DNA from: Bacteroidales bacterium UBA5536
Lineage (GTDB): Bacteria; Bacteroidota; Bacteroidia; Bacteroidales; F082
Length of the DNA stretch: 64,000 nucleotides
Assembly (NCBI GenBank): GCA_002426795.1
Contig: DINQ01000010.1
Coordinates: 248,001 to 312,000, forward strand
Direction of reading: 5' to 3'
Of the stretch, positions 43,041-52,416 are shown one piece after another. The first letter of the stretch is position 1, and each line of letters begins with the position of its first letter. Position numbers and translations under genes: made by a program. A model generated the notes under the pieces. It did no database searches and was not told where the DNA came from. It saw only the letters and a program-made list of their open reading frames with translations.

Positions 43041-44321
43041 ATGAAAAGAGACGAACAGATTTTTAACCTGATCAAACAGGAAAAAGACCGTCAGATGCAT
43101 GGCATTGAGCTGATCGCTTCTGAAAATTTTGTCAGCGAACAAGTGCTTGAAGCTATGGGTTCTGTGTTGACCAACAAATATGCTGAGGGCTATCCTGGTA
43201 AACGCTATTATGGTGGTTGCGAAATCGTGGATCAATCAGAACAACTAGCGATCGATCGGGCAAAGGAACTCTTTGATGCAGAATACGCCAATGTGCAGCC
43301 TCATTCAGGAGCACAGGCCAACATGGCTGTTTTCCTGACCTGCCTGCAACCAGGCGACACCTTTATGGGACTTGACCTTTCCCATGGCGGACACCTTTCG
43401 CACGGATCGCCGGTAAATTCATCCGGTATTTTATATAACCCTGTAGCTTACGGCGTTGACCAGGAAACAGGCCTGATTAACTACGATAAGATGGAAGCCC
43501 TGGCAATGGAGCATAAACCAAAAATGATCATCGCAGGTGCCTCAGCTTATTCACGCGACTGGGATTATGAGCGCATGCGCGATATCGCAGATCAGGTTGA
43601 CGCCATTCTGATTGCAGATATTTCGCATCCATCTGGTCTAATCGCCAAAGGCTTACTCAACGATCCCATTGAGTTTTGCCATATTGTAACTACTACAACG
43701 CATAAAACGCTTCGCGGTCCCAGAGGTGGACTAATCCTGATGGGCGAAGACTTTGAAAACCCCTGGGGACTCACAACACCTAAGGGTGAAGTGAAAATGA
43801 TGTCGGCATTGCTCAATTCGGCTGTATTCCCCGGCATTCAGGGTGGTCCGCTTGAGCATGTAATTGCCAGCAAGGCTGTTGCATTTGGTGAGGCATTGAC
43901 AGATGAGTTTTTCCAATACACTCTTCAGGTGAAGAAAAATGCAGAAGTCATGTCAAAAGCTTTCATCAGTCGCGGCTATCACGTGATTTCAGGCGGAACA
44001 GATAATCACCTAATGTTGATTGATCTGCGCTCGAAATTCCCGGATATTACTGGTAAAGTTGTTGAAAACACTTTGGTGAAAGCAGATATCACCATCAACA
44101 AAAATATGGTGCCTTTCGACAGCCGTTCACCGTTCCAGACATCCGGTTTGCGTGTAGGCACGCCTGCGATCACAACCCGCGGTCTTACCGAACAGCATAT
44201 GGAACCGATAGTTGCCTTGATTGACGAAGTCATCAGCAATATCGACAACGAAAAAGTCATACAATCTGTGAAAGGGAAGGTGAATAAAATGATGGGTGAT
44301 TTCCCACTATTTGCCTGGTAA
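43041..44321 (+). CDS. glyA: Serine hydroxymethyltransferase
   Basis: The start at 43041 (M-K-R-D-E-Q-I-F) gives 426 residues. The PLP-dependent enzyme interconverts serine and glycine with tetrahydrofolate, feeding one-carbon units. The PLP lysine is K222 in T-T-T-T-H-K-T-L-R-G-P-R-G-G. Other conserved stretches are E-L-I-A-S-E-N-F-V-S, Y-A-E-G-Y-P-G-K-R-Y-Y-G-G and the P-H-S-G-A-Q-A-N substrate site. A start at 43005 was rejected because it adds an atypical hydrophobic tail. It is monocistronic, with its own promoter, long leader and terminator. Confidence 0.97.
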   Translation: MKRDEQIFNLIKQEKDRQMHGIELIASENFVSEQVLEAMGSVLTNKYAEGYPGKRYYGGCEIVDQSEQLAIDRAKELFDAEYANVQPHSGAQANMAVFLTCLQPGDTFMGLDLSHGGHLSHGSPVNSSGILYNPVAYGVDQETGLINYDKMEALAMEHKPKMIIAGASAYSRDWDYERMRDIADQVDAILIADISHPSGLIAKGLLNDPIEFCHIVTTTTHKTLRGPRGGLILMGEDFENPWGLTTPKGEVKMMSALLNSAVFPGIQGGPLEHVIASKAVAFGEALTDEFFQYTLQVKKNAEVMSKAFISRGYHVISGGTDNHLMLIDLRSKFPDITGKVVENTLVKADITINKNMVPFDSRSPFQTSGLRVGTPAITTRGLTEQHMEPIVALIDEVISNIDNEKVIQSVKGKVNKMMGDFPLFAW

Positions 44322-44638
44322 AAAATTATTCAAATGAATCTGAAAGCTCTGCCTGTTGGCAGGGCTTTTTTGTTTATTTGGGATAGTCAGTGAACGTACA
44401 TGTTTAAATACTGCGCAAACTTTGATTGCCAGCAAATGAAAAATATAGACTAAACCAGTTAGGATATGCTGTTGTTATTTCGAGATAAATTGCTATATTG
44501 CTGACAATCAATATTGTAAAAGTTCATAATTTATTAATGTATCGAACTAAACAGCTGTTAATGAGATGCGTATCTTTACATGCTTGATTTTATATCTCCT
44601 TTAATTATTAGATTGTATTTCGTCCGAAAACTGAGCCA
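44322..44638. other. Intergenic region between glyA and sixA
   Basis: Besides the glyA terminator at 44343-44371 it contains a near-consensus TATCTTTA (44571-44578) that could be the sixA -7 element, 60 bases before its ATG. The rest is A+T-rich without a credible ORF, tRNA or repeat. Confidence 0.5.
44343..44371 (+). terminator. Rho-independent terminator of glyA
   Basis: AAAGCTCTGCC (44343-44353) pairs with GGCAGGGCTTT (44358-44368) over 11 positions with one G-T wobble and a TGTT loop. It is followed by a run of T to 44371. It starts 21 bases after the glyA stop. Confidence 0.88.
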
Positions 44639-45139
44639 ATGAAAACATTATATATCGTTCGTCATGCAAAATCCTCCTGGGATTTTCCTGCTTTGCCTGA
44701 CCACGACAGGCCTTTACTCGAAAAAGGGAAAAAGCGCACGAAGAAAGTTATTGATTTTTTACTCAAGCAAGAAATTGAGCTCGATTTTATTATCAGCAGT
44801 TCAGCGCTGCGTGCCCGCGAAACAGCCATTTATATCACAAAAGCTCTTTCGGTAAGTCCGGATCTGATTAAACTTGATCCAAGCCTGTACTATGCTGACA
44901 ATGAGAAGATTTTTGATCAATTTCTCGATTTAAACGATTCATATAAATCTATCATGTTAGTGGGGCACAATCCGGCTTTGACCAACTTTGTAAATAATTG
45001 GCTCAAACCACCCATCGACTGGCTGCCTACTTCGGCCGTTGTGGCCTTGCAGTTTGAAGCTGAGCGTTGGGAAGATATTCGTTTTGCTCCGGCAGAAGTA
45101 AAGTTTGTGGTGTTCCCGAAGCTTATCAAGGGAAAATAA
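44639..45139 (+). CDS. sixA: SixA-like phosphohistidine phosphatase (histidine phosphatase family)
   Basis: The 166-residue protein begins M-K-T-L-Y-I-V-R-H-A-K-S-S-W, with the phospho-accepting H9 in the RHG-type motif. It has S-S-A-L-R-A-R-E-T-A and the second histidine in V-G-H-N-P. This compact lay-out corresponds to SixA, which removes phosphate from phosphohistidine proteins. Its position directly before ppk1, a kinase that works through a phosphohistidine, is suggestive but the substrate is unproven. Confidence 0.88.
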   Translation: MKTLYIVRHAKSSWDFPALPDHDRPLLEKGKKRTKKVIDFLLKQEIELDFIISSSALRARETAIYITKALSVSPDLIKLDPSLYYADNEKIFDQFLDLNDSYKSIMLVGHNPALTNFVNNWLKPPIDWLPTSAVVALQFEAERWEDIRFAPAEVKFVVFPKLIKGK

Positions 45140-45196
45140 TTTTCGTTAACTTGCGGCTGTTTTCATTACGATCACCACTCAAAATACTGTATTCAA

Positions 45197-47257
45197 TTGA
45201 AAAAGAAGCAACTAATCAACAGAGAGGTAAGTTGGCTGCATTTTAATGCCCGTGTGCTGCAGGAAGCACGAGACGAAAGTAATCCACTTCTCGAACGCCT
45301 GCGTTTTATAGGCATCTACTCCAACAACCGTGATGAATTTTTTCGGGTTCGTGTAGCCACGCTGAGGCGATTGCGCGAGTTGCGAAAAGACAAGCCTGAA
45401 TATCTGTCGTATGATCCTTCGAAGGTGCTCAAAGATATTCGCAGTATCATTGATGAGCAGGAAAAAGCCTATCTCGAGATTTATCATCAGATCGTCGAAC
45501 AACTGCATCATGTGGGGATTCATTTTATTGACCACAAAACATTGAATGAAGATCAGGGACTCGAGGTTGTCCGCTATTTTCGCAAAGAGGTGCATCCGCA
45601 TTTGTTCCCGATCATGTTGAGCGGGCTGAGCGACGCGATCAATCTACGGGATAACTCCATTTACCTGGCAGTTATTTTACGGAATTCTGCGGGAATAAAA
45701 GATGATAATTTTGCGTTGGTGAAGGTTCCAACCAGCCGAGTTTCAAGGTTTTATATTCTTCCTCATACAAATGAAGAATACAACGTCATGTTACTCGATG
45801 ATGTGATTCGTTACAACCTGAAAGAAATTTTCCTGCCGTTTGGTTACGATGTTTATGATGCCTATTCGATCAAGTTTACGCGCGATGCTGAGCTGGATAT
45901 CGATAATGATATTTCGAAGAGCTTTATCGAAATTATGGCAGAGAGCCTAAAACAGCGCAAAAAAGGGGTGCCGGTTCGCTTTATTTATGACCAGGAAATG
46001 CCTGAGGTACTGCTGACCAAATTGCTCAAAAAATTTAAGATTTCAAAGAACGACATCCTGATTGGTGGCTATAAATACCACAACTTCCGCGATTACATGT
46101 CGTTCCCTGAGATTGGTGGAGACAATTTGTGGTCCGAATCACTTCCGCCCATGCGCCATCCTGACTTGCCACCCTATAGCAGTATTTTTGATGTAATCAG
46201 GTCGAAGGATATTATATTGCATTATCCTTATCAAACCTTTTCACATGTAATTGATTTGCTGCGCGAAGCTTCGCTCGATCCCAAGGTCAGGTCTATCAAG
46301 ATGACACTTTACCGGGCTGCACGCGATTCAAAGGTGATCAATGCGCTTGTTAATGCTGCCAGAAACGGAAAATCAGTCACTGTATTTCTGGAGCTGCAGG
46401 CGCGTTTTGACGAAAAAGCCAATATCATCTGGTCCGAAAAATTGCATGAGGAAGGTGTAAAAATCATCAAAACCATTCCCGGATTGAAGGTTCACAGCAA
46501 ACTACTGCTGATCAGAAGGAAAGAAGAAGGTAAGAATGTCTATTACACAAACATAAGTACAGGCAATTACAACGAATCGACAGCGCGAGTTTATGCCGAT
46601 GACAGCCTTTTTACTTCCAATGAAGCTATTGGTCTCGAAGTTGGTCAAATGTTCCAACTCTTTGAAGCGCCTTACAGCCCGCCTGAATTTAAGGAGCTTT
46701 TGGTTTCGCCATACAGCGTTAGGAGTCATTTCATCAAGCTACTCAACGCTGAAATACGAAATCAAAAGGCTGGAAAACCAGCCTGGGTTATTTTGAAGCT
46801 CAATAGTCTGGTCGATGAAAAGCTGGTGAGTAAATTGTATCAGGCAAGTCGCGCGGGTGTTAAAATTCAGATTATTTGCCGGGGAATTTGTGTGTTGATT
46901 CCGGGAGTGCCAGGCTTGAGCGAGAACATCGAAGTCATCAGCATCGTCGATCGTTTTCTTGAACACAGCAGGGTTTATATTTTTGCCAATGCAGGGAAAC
47001 CGCTTTATTATATTTCTTCGGCTGACTGGATGGTGCGCAACCTCGACAATCGCTTTGAAGTAGCCTGCCCCATCAAAGACAAATCTATTCAGCAGGAGTT
47101 GATGGACATGATTCAGATTCAGCTGAGCGACAATTGCAAAGCACGTTTGATAAACCATTCCAAGGTGAACGTATATAAATCCAAGGAAAACGGAGAAGCC
47201 AACAAACGTTCACAAAGCCTGATTTACCGTTATTTGGAGCGCAAGCACACCCAATAA
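45197..47257 (+). CDS. ppk1: Polyphosphate kinase 1
   Basis: This 686-residue enzyme polymerises the gamma phosphate of ATP into polyphosphate. The N-terminal I-N-R-E-V-S-W-L-H-F-N-A-R-V begins close to a TTG start at 45197, the only plausible initiator. The catalytic phosphohistidine is H433 in K-V-H-S-K-L-L-L-I. The C-terminal domain contains I-C-R-G-I-C-V-L-I-P-G and S-A-D-W-M-V-R-N-L, both typical. The length is standard. It lies 57 bases after sixA and may be co-transcribed. Confidence 0.95.
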   Translation: MKKKQLINREVSWLHFNARVLQEARDESNPLLERLRFIGIYSNNRDEFFRVRVATLRRLRELRKDKPEYLSYDPSKVLKDIRSIIDEQEKAYLEIYHQIVEQLHHVGIHFIDHKTLNEDQGLEVVRYFRKEVHPHLFPIMLSGLSDAINLRDNSIYLAVILRNSAGIKDDNFALVKVPTSRVSRFYILPHTNEEYNVMLLDDVIRYNLKEIFLPFGYDVYDAYSIKFTRDAELDIDNDISKSFIEIMAESLKQRKKGVPVRFIYDQEMPEVLLTKLLKKFKISKNDILIGGYKYHNFRDYMSFPEIGGDNLWSESLPPMRHPDLPPYSSIFDVIRSKDIILHYPYQTFSHVIDLLREASLDPKVRSIKMTLYRAARDSKVINALVNAARNGKSVTVFLELQARFDEKANIIWSEKLHEEGVKIIKTIPGLKVHSKLLLIRRKEEGKNVYYTNISTGNYNESTARVYADDSLFTSNEAIGLEVGQMFQLFEAPYSPPEFKELLVSPYSVRSHFIKLLNAEIRNQKAGKPAWVILKLNSLVDEKLVSKLYQASRAGVKIQIICRGICVLIPGVPGLSENIEVISIVDRFLEHSRVYIFANAGKPLYYISSADWMVRNLDNRFEVACPIKDKSIQQELMDMIQIQLSDNCKARLINHSKVNVYKSKENGEANKRSQSLIYRYLERKHTQ

Positions 47258-47335
47258 CTGTTTTGATTCTATCGAAATTCGCATAATTGCTTTGCGATTC
47301 ACTCTGCATATAAATGAAGTTCTGACCCGAAATCG

Positions 47336-47343
47336 TACTTTTG
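47336..47343 (+). promoter_or_regulatory. Candidate -7 element (TACTTTTG) for moeA-moaA
   Basis: Exact TAnnTTTG match ending 17 bases before the moeA ATG. Confidence 0.5.
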
Positions 47344-47360
47344 TCCAAAATTTTGCTTAA

Positions 47361-48536
47361 ATGATCTCATTCGACGAGGCTTTTAATTATGTGACAGCTG
47401 ATGTGCCTGTTTTGCCAATAGAAACGGTGAAGCTTCATGATGCGCATGGCCGTATTTTGGCGCAGGAAGTCTGCAGCGATATGGATATGCCACCGTTCAA
47501 CAAAGCCGCTGTTGATGGCTATGCTTGTCGGAGGGCAGACCTGAAGAAAGAACTAGAGGTGGTAGAGGTGATAGGAGCAGGGAGTGTTCCCAAAAAGAAA
47601 ATTACAGAAGGATGTTGTGCCAAAATCATGACGGGAGGAATGGTGCCCGATGGTGCTGATTGTATTGTGATGGTGGAGCAAACTGCGCTAACAGTTGACC
47701 AAAAAGTTGTTATCACCAATGCCAAAACCAAAGACAATATTGCGCTTCGGGGAGAAGATATTATAAAAGCCGCACAGGTGATTCCTGCCGGAACGCTGAT
47801 TCAGCCGCATCATCTTGCTGTGCTTGCCGCGGTTGGGGCTGTGCAGGTTGAAGTTTATCAGCAAGTTAAGCTTACAGTATTTAGTACAGGTGATGAGCTG
47901 GTTGAGCCGGATGAAAATCCCGGATTTGCAAAAATCAGAAACAGCAATGCTATACAGCTTACTCACCAGGCCCTTGAGCTGGGATGCCAGGTGACCTATG
48001 GCGGTATTATTCCGGATAATGAAGCACAAAGCCGAAAAATGATATCTCAGGCATTTGATACTTCCGACGTGCTGGTTTTATCAGGGGGCATCTCGATGGG
48101 AGACTTCGATTATATTCCGCAAATCCTTCAGGAACTGAATGTTGAATTGCTTTTCAAATCGGTGGCGGTGCAACCCGGCCGACCAACTGTTTTTGGCCGT
48201 TCAGGAAACAAATTTGTATTTGCTTTGCCCGGGAACCCGGTGTCATCGTTTAATATTTTTGAGCTTTTGGCCAAGCCATTTCTATACCGAATGATGGGTT
48301 TTGCCTATCAACCCCTGGCTATCCGACTGCCTTTAGCTACGGATTACGAAAGGAAGAATACAGGTAGGCGTGCCTTTGTTCCAGCTAAAATCAATATCAA
48401 TGGAGAAATTGTTCCGATCGATTACCACGGATCGGCCCATATTAGTGCCTTGGTAAATGCCAAAGCGCTTTTCAGTGTGCCAATTGGAACAGACAGACTG
48501 CTGAAAGGAGCTTTGGTAGATGTACGACTCATTTGA
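47361..48536 (+). CDS. moeA: Molybdopterin molybdenumtransferase
   Basis: The 391-residue protein inserts molybdenum into adenylylated molybdopterin. It has the M-D-M-P-P-F-N-K-A-A-V-D-G-Y-A motif near residues 42-56, and the MoCF/MogA-like domain with F-S-T-G-D-E-L and L-S-G-G-I-S-M-G-D-F-D. The P-V-S-S-F-N-I-F segment and a C-terminal beta-barrel domain follow. The length is normal. It overlaps moaA by 17 bases, so the two are co-translated. Confidence 0.95.
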   Translation: MISFDEAFNYVTADVPVLPIETVKLHDAHGRILAQEVCSDMDMPPFNKAAVDGYACRRADLKKELEVVEVIGAGSVPKKKITEGCCAKIMTGGMVPDGADCIVMVEQTALTVDQKVVITNAKTKDNIALRGEDIIKAAQVIPAGTLIQPHHLAVLAAVGAVQVEVYQQVKLTVFSTGDELVEPDENPGFAKIRNSNAIQLTHQALELGCQVTYGGIIPDNEAQSRKMISQAFDTSDVLVLSGGISMGDFDYIPQILQELNVELLFKSVAVQPGRPTVFGRSGNKFVFALPGNPVSSFNIFELLAKPFLYRMMGFAYQPLAIRLPLATDYERKNTGRRAFVPAKININGEIVPIDYHGSAHISALVNAKALFSVPIGTDRLLKGALVDVRLI

Positions 48537-49320
48537 CCGAAAGATAAACTACCTCAGGATTTCAGTAACGGATCGCTGCAACCTGCGATGCTATTACTGC
48601 ATGCCTGCCGAAGGCATCAAACCCATGGATCATGCAGACATACTTCGTTTTGAAGAAATCCTTGAAGTTGCGCGCTTTGCGATCGATCATGGAGTCGATA
48701 AAATTCGGATAACCGGAGGTGAGCCTTTGGTAAGGAAAGGCATTGTGTCGTTGGTTGAAATGCTTGCGAAACTGCCTGGCCTGAAAGACTTAGGCATGAC
48801 AACCAATGGTATTTTGCTGAACCGATTTGCACACCAGCTGGCCGAAGCAGGCCTTCACAGGGTAAATGTCAGTCTCGACACCATCGATCCGGTTCGCTAT
48901 AACCAAATCACCCGATTGGGAAGTATTGAAGATGTTTTTAGGGGGATAGAAGCTGCACAGGAGGCTGGTTTGACGCCTGTTAAAATCAATTGTGTGGTCG
49001 ACAAATCTTCTGATGAACCCGATGCACAGGAGGTAAAGACTTTTTGCAGGGAAAATGATTTACTTGTGCGGTTCATCCCGCGGATGGATCTTGAAACGGG
49101 CCAGTTTTCGGTTGTAGAAGGGGGTGACGGCGGTCATTGCAGCACTTGCAACCGCATGCGGCTTACGGCCAATGGCGATTTAAAACCATGTCTGTTTTCT
49201 GACCTGGCATTTAATGTGCGAAGCCTTGGTGTGGAAAAAGCATACACGGAAGCGATACATCGAAAGCCGGCTTGTGGCTCAATCAATCACATCAATCAGT
49301 TTAACAATATTGGTGGTTAA
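48520..49320 (+). CDS. moaA: GTP 3',8-cyclase (MoaA), compact form
   Basis: The radical-SAM enzyme makes (8S)-3',8-cyclo-GTP in the first step of molybdopterin synthesis. The N-terminal cluster is C20-x3-C24-x2-C27, and the C-terminal second cluster is C207-x2-C210-x13-C224. The protein ends in the functionally important Gly-Gly tail (N-N-I-G-G). At 266 residues it is some 60 shorter than the E. coli type, the loss lying between the radical-SAM core and the second cluster. Similar short forms occur in Bacteroidetes, so it is likely functional. It overlaps moeA by 17 bases. Confidence 0.9.
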   Translation: MYDSFDRKINYLRISVTDRCNLRCYYCMPAEGIKPMDHADILRFEEILEVARFAIDHGVDKIRITGGEPLVRKGIVSLVEMLAKLPGLKDLGMTTNGILLNRFAHQLAEAGLHRVNVSLDTIDPVRYNQITRLGSIEDVFRGIEAAQEAGLTPVKINCVVDKSSDEPDAQEVKTFCRENDLLVRFIPRMDLETGQFSVVEGGDGGHCSTCNRMRLTANGDLKPCLFSDLAFNVRSLGVEKAYTEAIHRKPACGSINHINQFNNIGG

Positions 49321-49410
49321 GCTGCGTTTTTTTAACCAGAGGGATCTTGCCAGCGATTTCGTTTTGTGATCTTTTAACAGCAGCAAGCCCGAAAATTTAC
49401 TAATTGCGTT

Positions 49411-49418
49411 TATTTTTG
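49411..49418 (+). promoter_or_regulatory. Candidate -7 element (TATTTTTG) for moaC
   Basis: Exact TAnnTTTG match ending 16 bases before the moaC ATG, in the 114-bp gap after moaA. Confidence 0.42.
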
Positions 49419-49434
49419 TCAACGATAGCAACTC

Positions 49435-49887
49435 ATGAAAAAATTCTCACACACAAACGATCAGGGTAAGGCACGAATGGTGGATGTCAGCGAGAAACAA
49501 CCGGTGGTACGCATGGCATCAGCACAAGGCAAAATCAGGCTACAGCCCGAAACATGCCAGCTAATCGGCGACAACCTGATCAAAAAAGGCGATGTGCTAT
49601 CAATAGCGGAGGTGGCAGGAATTCAGGCTGCAAAGCAAACATCAAACTTAATTCCGTTGTGTCATCCTTTGTTGCTCGATCAGATTTTGGTTGAAGCAAA
49701 GCTGACAACAGAGGGCGTTTTGGTAAATGCAACTGTTAGATGTGTGGGCCGCACCGGTGTTGAAATGGAAGCGCTTACAGCGGTGCAGGTCGCTTTGCTC
49801 ACGGTTTACGATATGTGCAAAGCAGTAGACCACCAAATGGAGATTTATGACGTTCTATTACTTGAGAAGACAAAAAAACCGATCTAA
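49435..49887 (+). CDS. moaC: Cyclic pyranopterin monophosphate synthase
   Basis: The 150-residue protein converts 3',8-cyclo-GTP to cyclic pyranopterin monophosphate. It has M-V-D-V-S-E-K-Q near residue 17, the P-L-C-H-P-L-L-L motif and the E-M-E-A-L-T-A-V segment with the catalytic D-M-C-K-A near the C-terminus. The length is standard. The TPR gene reads on from its 3' end. Confidence 0.96.
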   Translation: MKKFSHTNDQGKARMVDVSEKQPVVRMASAQGKIRLQPETCQLIGDNLIKKGDVLSIAEVAGIQAAKQTSNLIPLCHPLLLDQILVEAKLTTEGVLVNATVRCVGRTGVEMEALTAVQVALLTVYDMCKAVDHQMEIYDVLLLEKTKKPI

Positions 49888-51883
49888 AACATCACTTTTG
49901 GTAAAACACTTCAAACTTCTTTTGGTTGGAATGTTGCTCGTGCTTGGCTTTTCGGCAAAAGCACAGGTTAACTACCGGCATTTTGTTTTGGCTGGACGTA
50001 TTGATCTATCTGAAGACCGTTTTATCGAAGCTATTCGCAATTTTAACACGGCAATTCAGTACAAAGAAGATCATTTTGAAGCGTATTTTCTCCGTGGCAT
50101 TGCCAAGTTTAACCTCAGTGATTATCAGGGAGCAGCGGATGATTTCTCAAAGACACTACAGATTCATCCACTGTATGTGCGTGCGCTGCATTACCGGGGT
50201 GTAGCCAACGACCGCTTAGGCAACTATGCCGACGCCATGGCCGATTTTGCCAAAGCGCTGTCTATCGATCCTTTTAATGCAGATTTGCATGTGGCAAATG
50301 GCGCCACAAAAATGCATCTCAACCGCTTTGAAGATGCTATCAAAGACTATGATATGGCACTGCTCATCAATCCGAATATGGCTTACGCCTACCTGAATCG
50401 GGGTATTGCCAACAAGCTTTTGAACAAACCGCAAGAAGCGTTGAAGGATCTGAATGAGGCCGTTTATCATGATTATTTCGACATTGAAGCCTGGATCAGA
50501 AGGGGAATGATTCACCTTGAACTGAATCAGTTTGATGATGCCCTCACCGATCTGAATCAGGCCATTCAGCTCGATGACCAAAGTCCACTGGCTTATTTTC
50601 AGCGGGGAATAACCTATTTGCAAAAAGGAGATACCCTGGCCGCATTGAATGATTTCGAAAAAGTGAACATGCTTGACCCGCGCAATGCACTTACTTATTA
50701 CAACCGGGCGCTCATTTATAGTATGCGCAAAGAATTCGACAAAGCCCTGCCTCTTTACGATCAGGTAATTGCCATCAATCCACAAAATGTATACGCATAT
50801 TTCAACAGGGGAGTAGTGAGTTTTCAGCAGGACCAACTGCAGCCGGCCGAAGCTGATTTCACCTCAGCGATCAAATTGTTTCCTGATTTTGCCGGAGCCT
50901 ACATCAACAGGTCATTGGTAAGGAAAAAGCTGAAAGACGACCATGGATCTAGAGCTGATTATGACAAGGCCATGTCTATCATCAAAGCACTAAACAACGA
51001 TGATGGAAATCCGGATTCACTTTATGCGCAATATGCAGATTCAACTTATTTTGACAAAATACTGGCGCTTGAATCTGAATTTGTGAACGGAGATGCTGCT
51101 GCTACCAAAGTGCAATTCCGAGATATCGATATTTTACCGTTTGAAAATTTTGAACTGAGTTTGCTGCCAACAACAGGCCGATCAAAAACAACGACTGTCA
51201 AACATTATGATGACATTCATCTCGTAGTGTATAACAGTGCCAACAGAGAAGACTATATTTTAGCTTATGTTTTGCAAAACCTCAACGACACCAGTAGTAG
51301 TCAGATTTCGACAATTAGTGAGACGATTCAGGGTGATTGGGCATTAAAGACTTTACTGCTTGGTCTGGCAGAGCAAAGAAAAACCAACTACAACCGCGCA
51401 GAATCCATTTACAGTCAGCTCCTTCGTGATGAAAAGTGGGGTAACTATGCCCAACTTAATCAGGCCAATGTGCTTTTTGCGAAGGCTGAGCTGGTTTTGG
51501 CGAATGAACAATTTGATCAGGCCATTACGATTTCACGTAGGAAGTCGACGGTGACATCAAAGCAACTCGATCCTGTGGATCCGAATATTGATCCTGCAGT
51601 TGGTGTCATTCAACAATTGCTAAAAAGCTCTTCAAAAATGGCTTTTGCCTGGTACAATCTTGGCAATATGCAGCTGCAGCAAAAAGAATTTCAAAAGGCC
51701 ATCGACAGTTATTCAGAAGCCATCAAATATGAACCACACCTGGCAGAGGCCTATTACAACAGAGCGCTTACCTTGCTTTTTGTTGGTGAAAATGAATTGG
51801 CTTGTAACGACTTAAGCCAGGCAGGGCAATTAGGCCTAACCGAGGCATATGCCGTCATCAGAAAATATTGCACGAAAAATTAG
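49847..51883 (+). CDS. Secreted tetratricopeptide-repeat protein
   Basis: This is up to 678 residues. The ATG at 49847 overlaps moaC by 41 bases; a TTG at 49898 (13 bases after the moaC stop) gives a tidier signal peptide, V-K-H-F-K-L-L-L-V-G-M-L-L-V-L-G-F ending A-K-A-Q, and may be the true start. About eleven consecutive TPRs occupy roughly residues 45-390, marked by A-x-x-D-F/L-N and I-N-P/L-D-P spacing. A second pair lies near 590-660. The region between is of no recognised fold. A periplasmic or outer-membrane scaffold is likely. A link to molybdenum cofactor genes is only positional. Confidence 0.85.
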   Translation: MTFYYLRRQKNRSKTSLLVKHFKLLLVGMLLVLGFSAKAQVNYRHFVLAGRIDLSEDRFIEAIRNFNTAIQYKEDHFEAYFLRGIAKFNLSDYQGAADDFSKTLQIHPLYVRALHYRGVANDRLGNYADAMADFAKALSIDPFNADLHVANGATKMHLNRFEDAIKDYDMALLINPNMAYAYLNRGIANKLLNKPQEALKDLNEAVYHDYFDIEAWIRRGMIHLELNQFDDALTDLNQAIQLDDQSPLAYFQRGITYLQKGDTLAALNDFEKVNMLDPRNALTYYNRALIYSMRKEFDKALPLYDQVIAINPQNVYAYFNRGVVSFQQDQLQPAEADFTSAIKLFPDFAGAYINRSLVRKKLKDDHGSRADYDKAMSIIKALNNDDGNPDSLYAQYADSTYFDKILALESEFVNGDAAATKVQFRDIDILPFENFELSLLPTTGRSKTTTVKHYDDIHLVVYNSANREDYILAYVLQNLNDTSSSQISTISETIQGDWALKTLLLGLAEQRKTNYNRAESIYSQLLRDEKWGNYAQLNQANVLFAKAELVLANEQFDQAITISRRKSTVTSKQLDPVDPNIDPAVGVIQQLLKSSSKMAFAWYNLGNMQLQQKEFQKAIDSYSEAIKYEPHLAEAYYNRALTLLFVGENELACNDLSQAGQLGLTEAYAVIRKYCTKN

Positions 51884-51911
51884 CGTTTTAGGTAGGTTGT
51901 TTTGCTGTTAC

Positions 51912-52301
51912 CTAGGTCAAAAAATGTTCAAGTTGATCGAGGTTTTCGAGCAATAGACCTGACGAAAATAGCACTATCATCAATATGACAATGAAAATAA
52001 TGGAAATGAGTAAGATAACTCCATTGATGGTGAAGTAGCTCCCCAAATTGCGCAGGCTCTCGGTGAGTGCAAACTGATTTCCCTGGTAATATGCTTCGTT
52101 CACGCGGTTGGCACTTCGGGTCATAAGTACACCAAGCCAGATGGGAAGCCAGGCGATGACAATGCCTACTATTGACAATGCAATGAGAATGCCATACACA
52201 ATCATCGCGATGCCTAAAAAACGCATCCATCCGGCAGCATTTTTTAGGGGTTGACTGATTTCGCGTACTAGATTTTCTTTTTCGTAATTGGTTTCTTCCA
52301 T
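51912..52301 (-). CDS. Small membrane protein (DUF5362-like)
   Basis: The 129-residue protein has a soluble N-terminus and three hydrophobic segments at about residues 30-50, 50-60 and 88-115. A linker between them includes R-S-A-N-R-V-N-E-A-Y-Y-Q-G. The W-M-R-F-L-G-I-A-M-I and A-x-x-L-R-N-L-G-x-Y-F patterns are reminiscent of DUF5362, but this is from memory. No function is known. It sits between the TPR gene and the MOSC fusion on the opposite strand, with a single-gene layout. Confidence 0.68.
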   Translation of the reverse strand: MEETNYEKENLVREISQPLKNAAGWMRFLGIAMIVYGILIALSIVGIVIAWLPIWLGVLMTRSANRVNEAYYQGNQFALTESLRNLGSYFTINGVILLISIIFIVILMIVLFSSGLLLENLDQLEHFLT

Positions 52302-52376
52302 GATTTTAAGTTGTTAGTTTAAACTATTGACGCAACAAAGCTGCGGATTCAGGCGAATCAGCAAGGGTAAATTTAC

Positions 52377-52384
52377 TAATTTTG
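52377..52384 (+). promoter_or_regulatory. Candidate -7 element (TAATTTTG) for MOSC-MogA fusion
   Basis: Exact TAnnTTTG match ending 32 bases before the ATG at 52417. It lies inside the longer ORF extension (from 52327) and therefore argues against the upstream start. Confidence 0.45.
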
Positions 52385-52416
52385 CGGACATAACAGTCCA
52401 GGAAAATAAAAATATA

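Noticed and set aside
48520..49320. moaA first taken as truncated or frameshifted
   Set aside because: Both Cys clusters and the Gly-Gly C-terminus are present in one frame, so it is a compact form rather than a broken gene.
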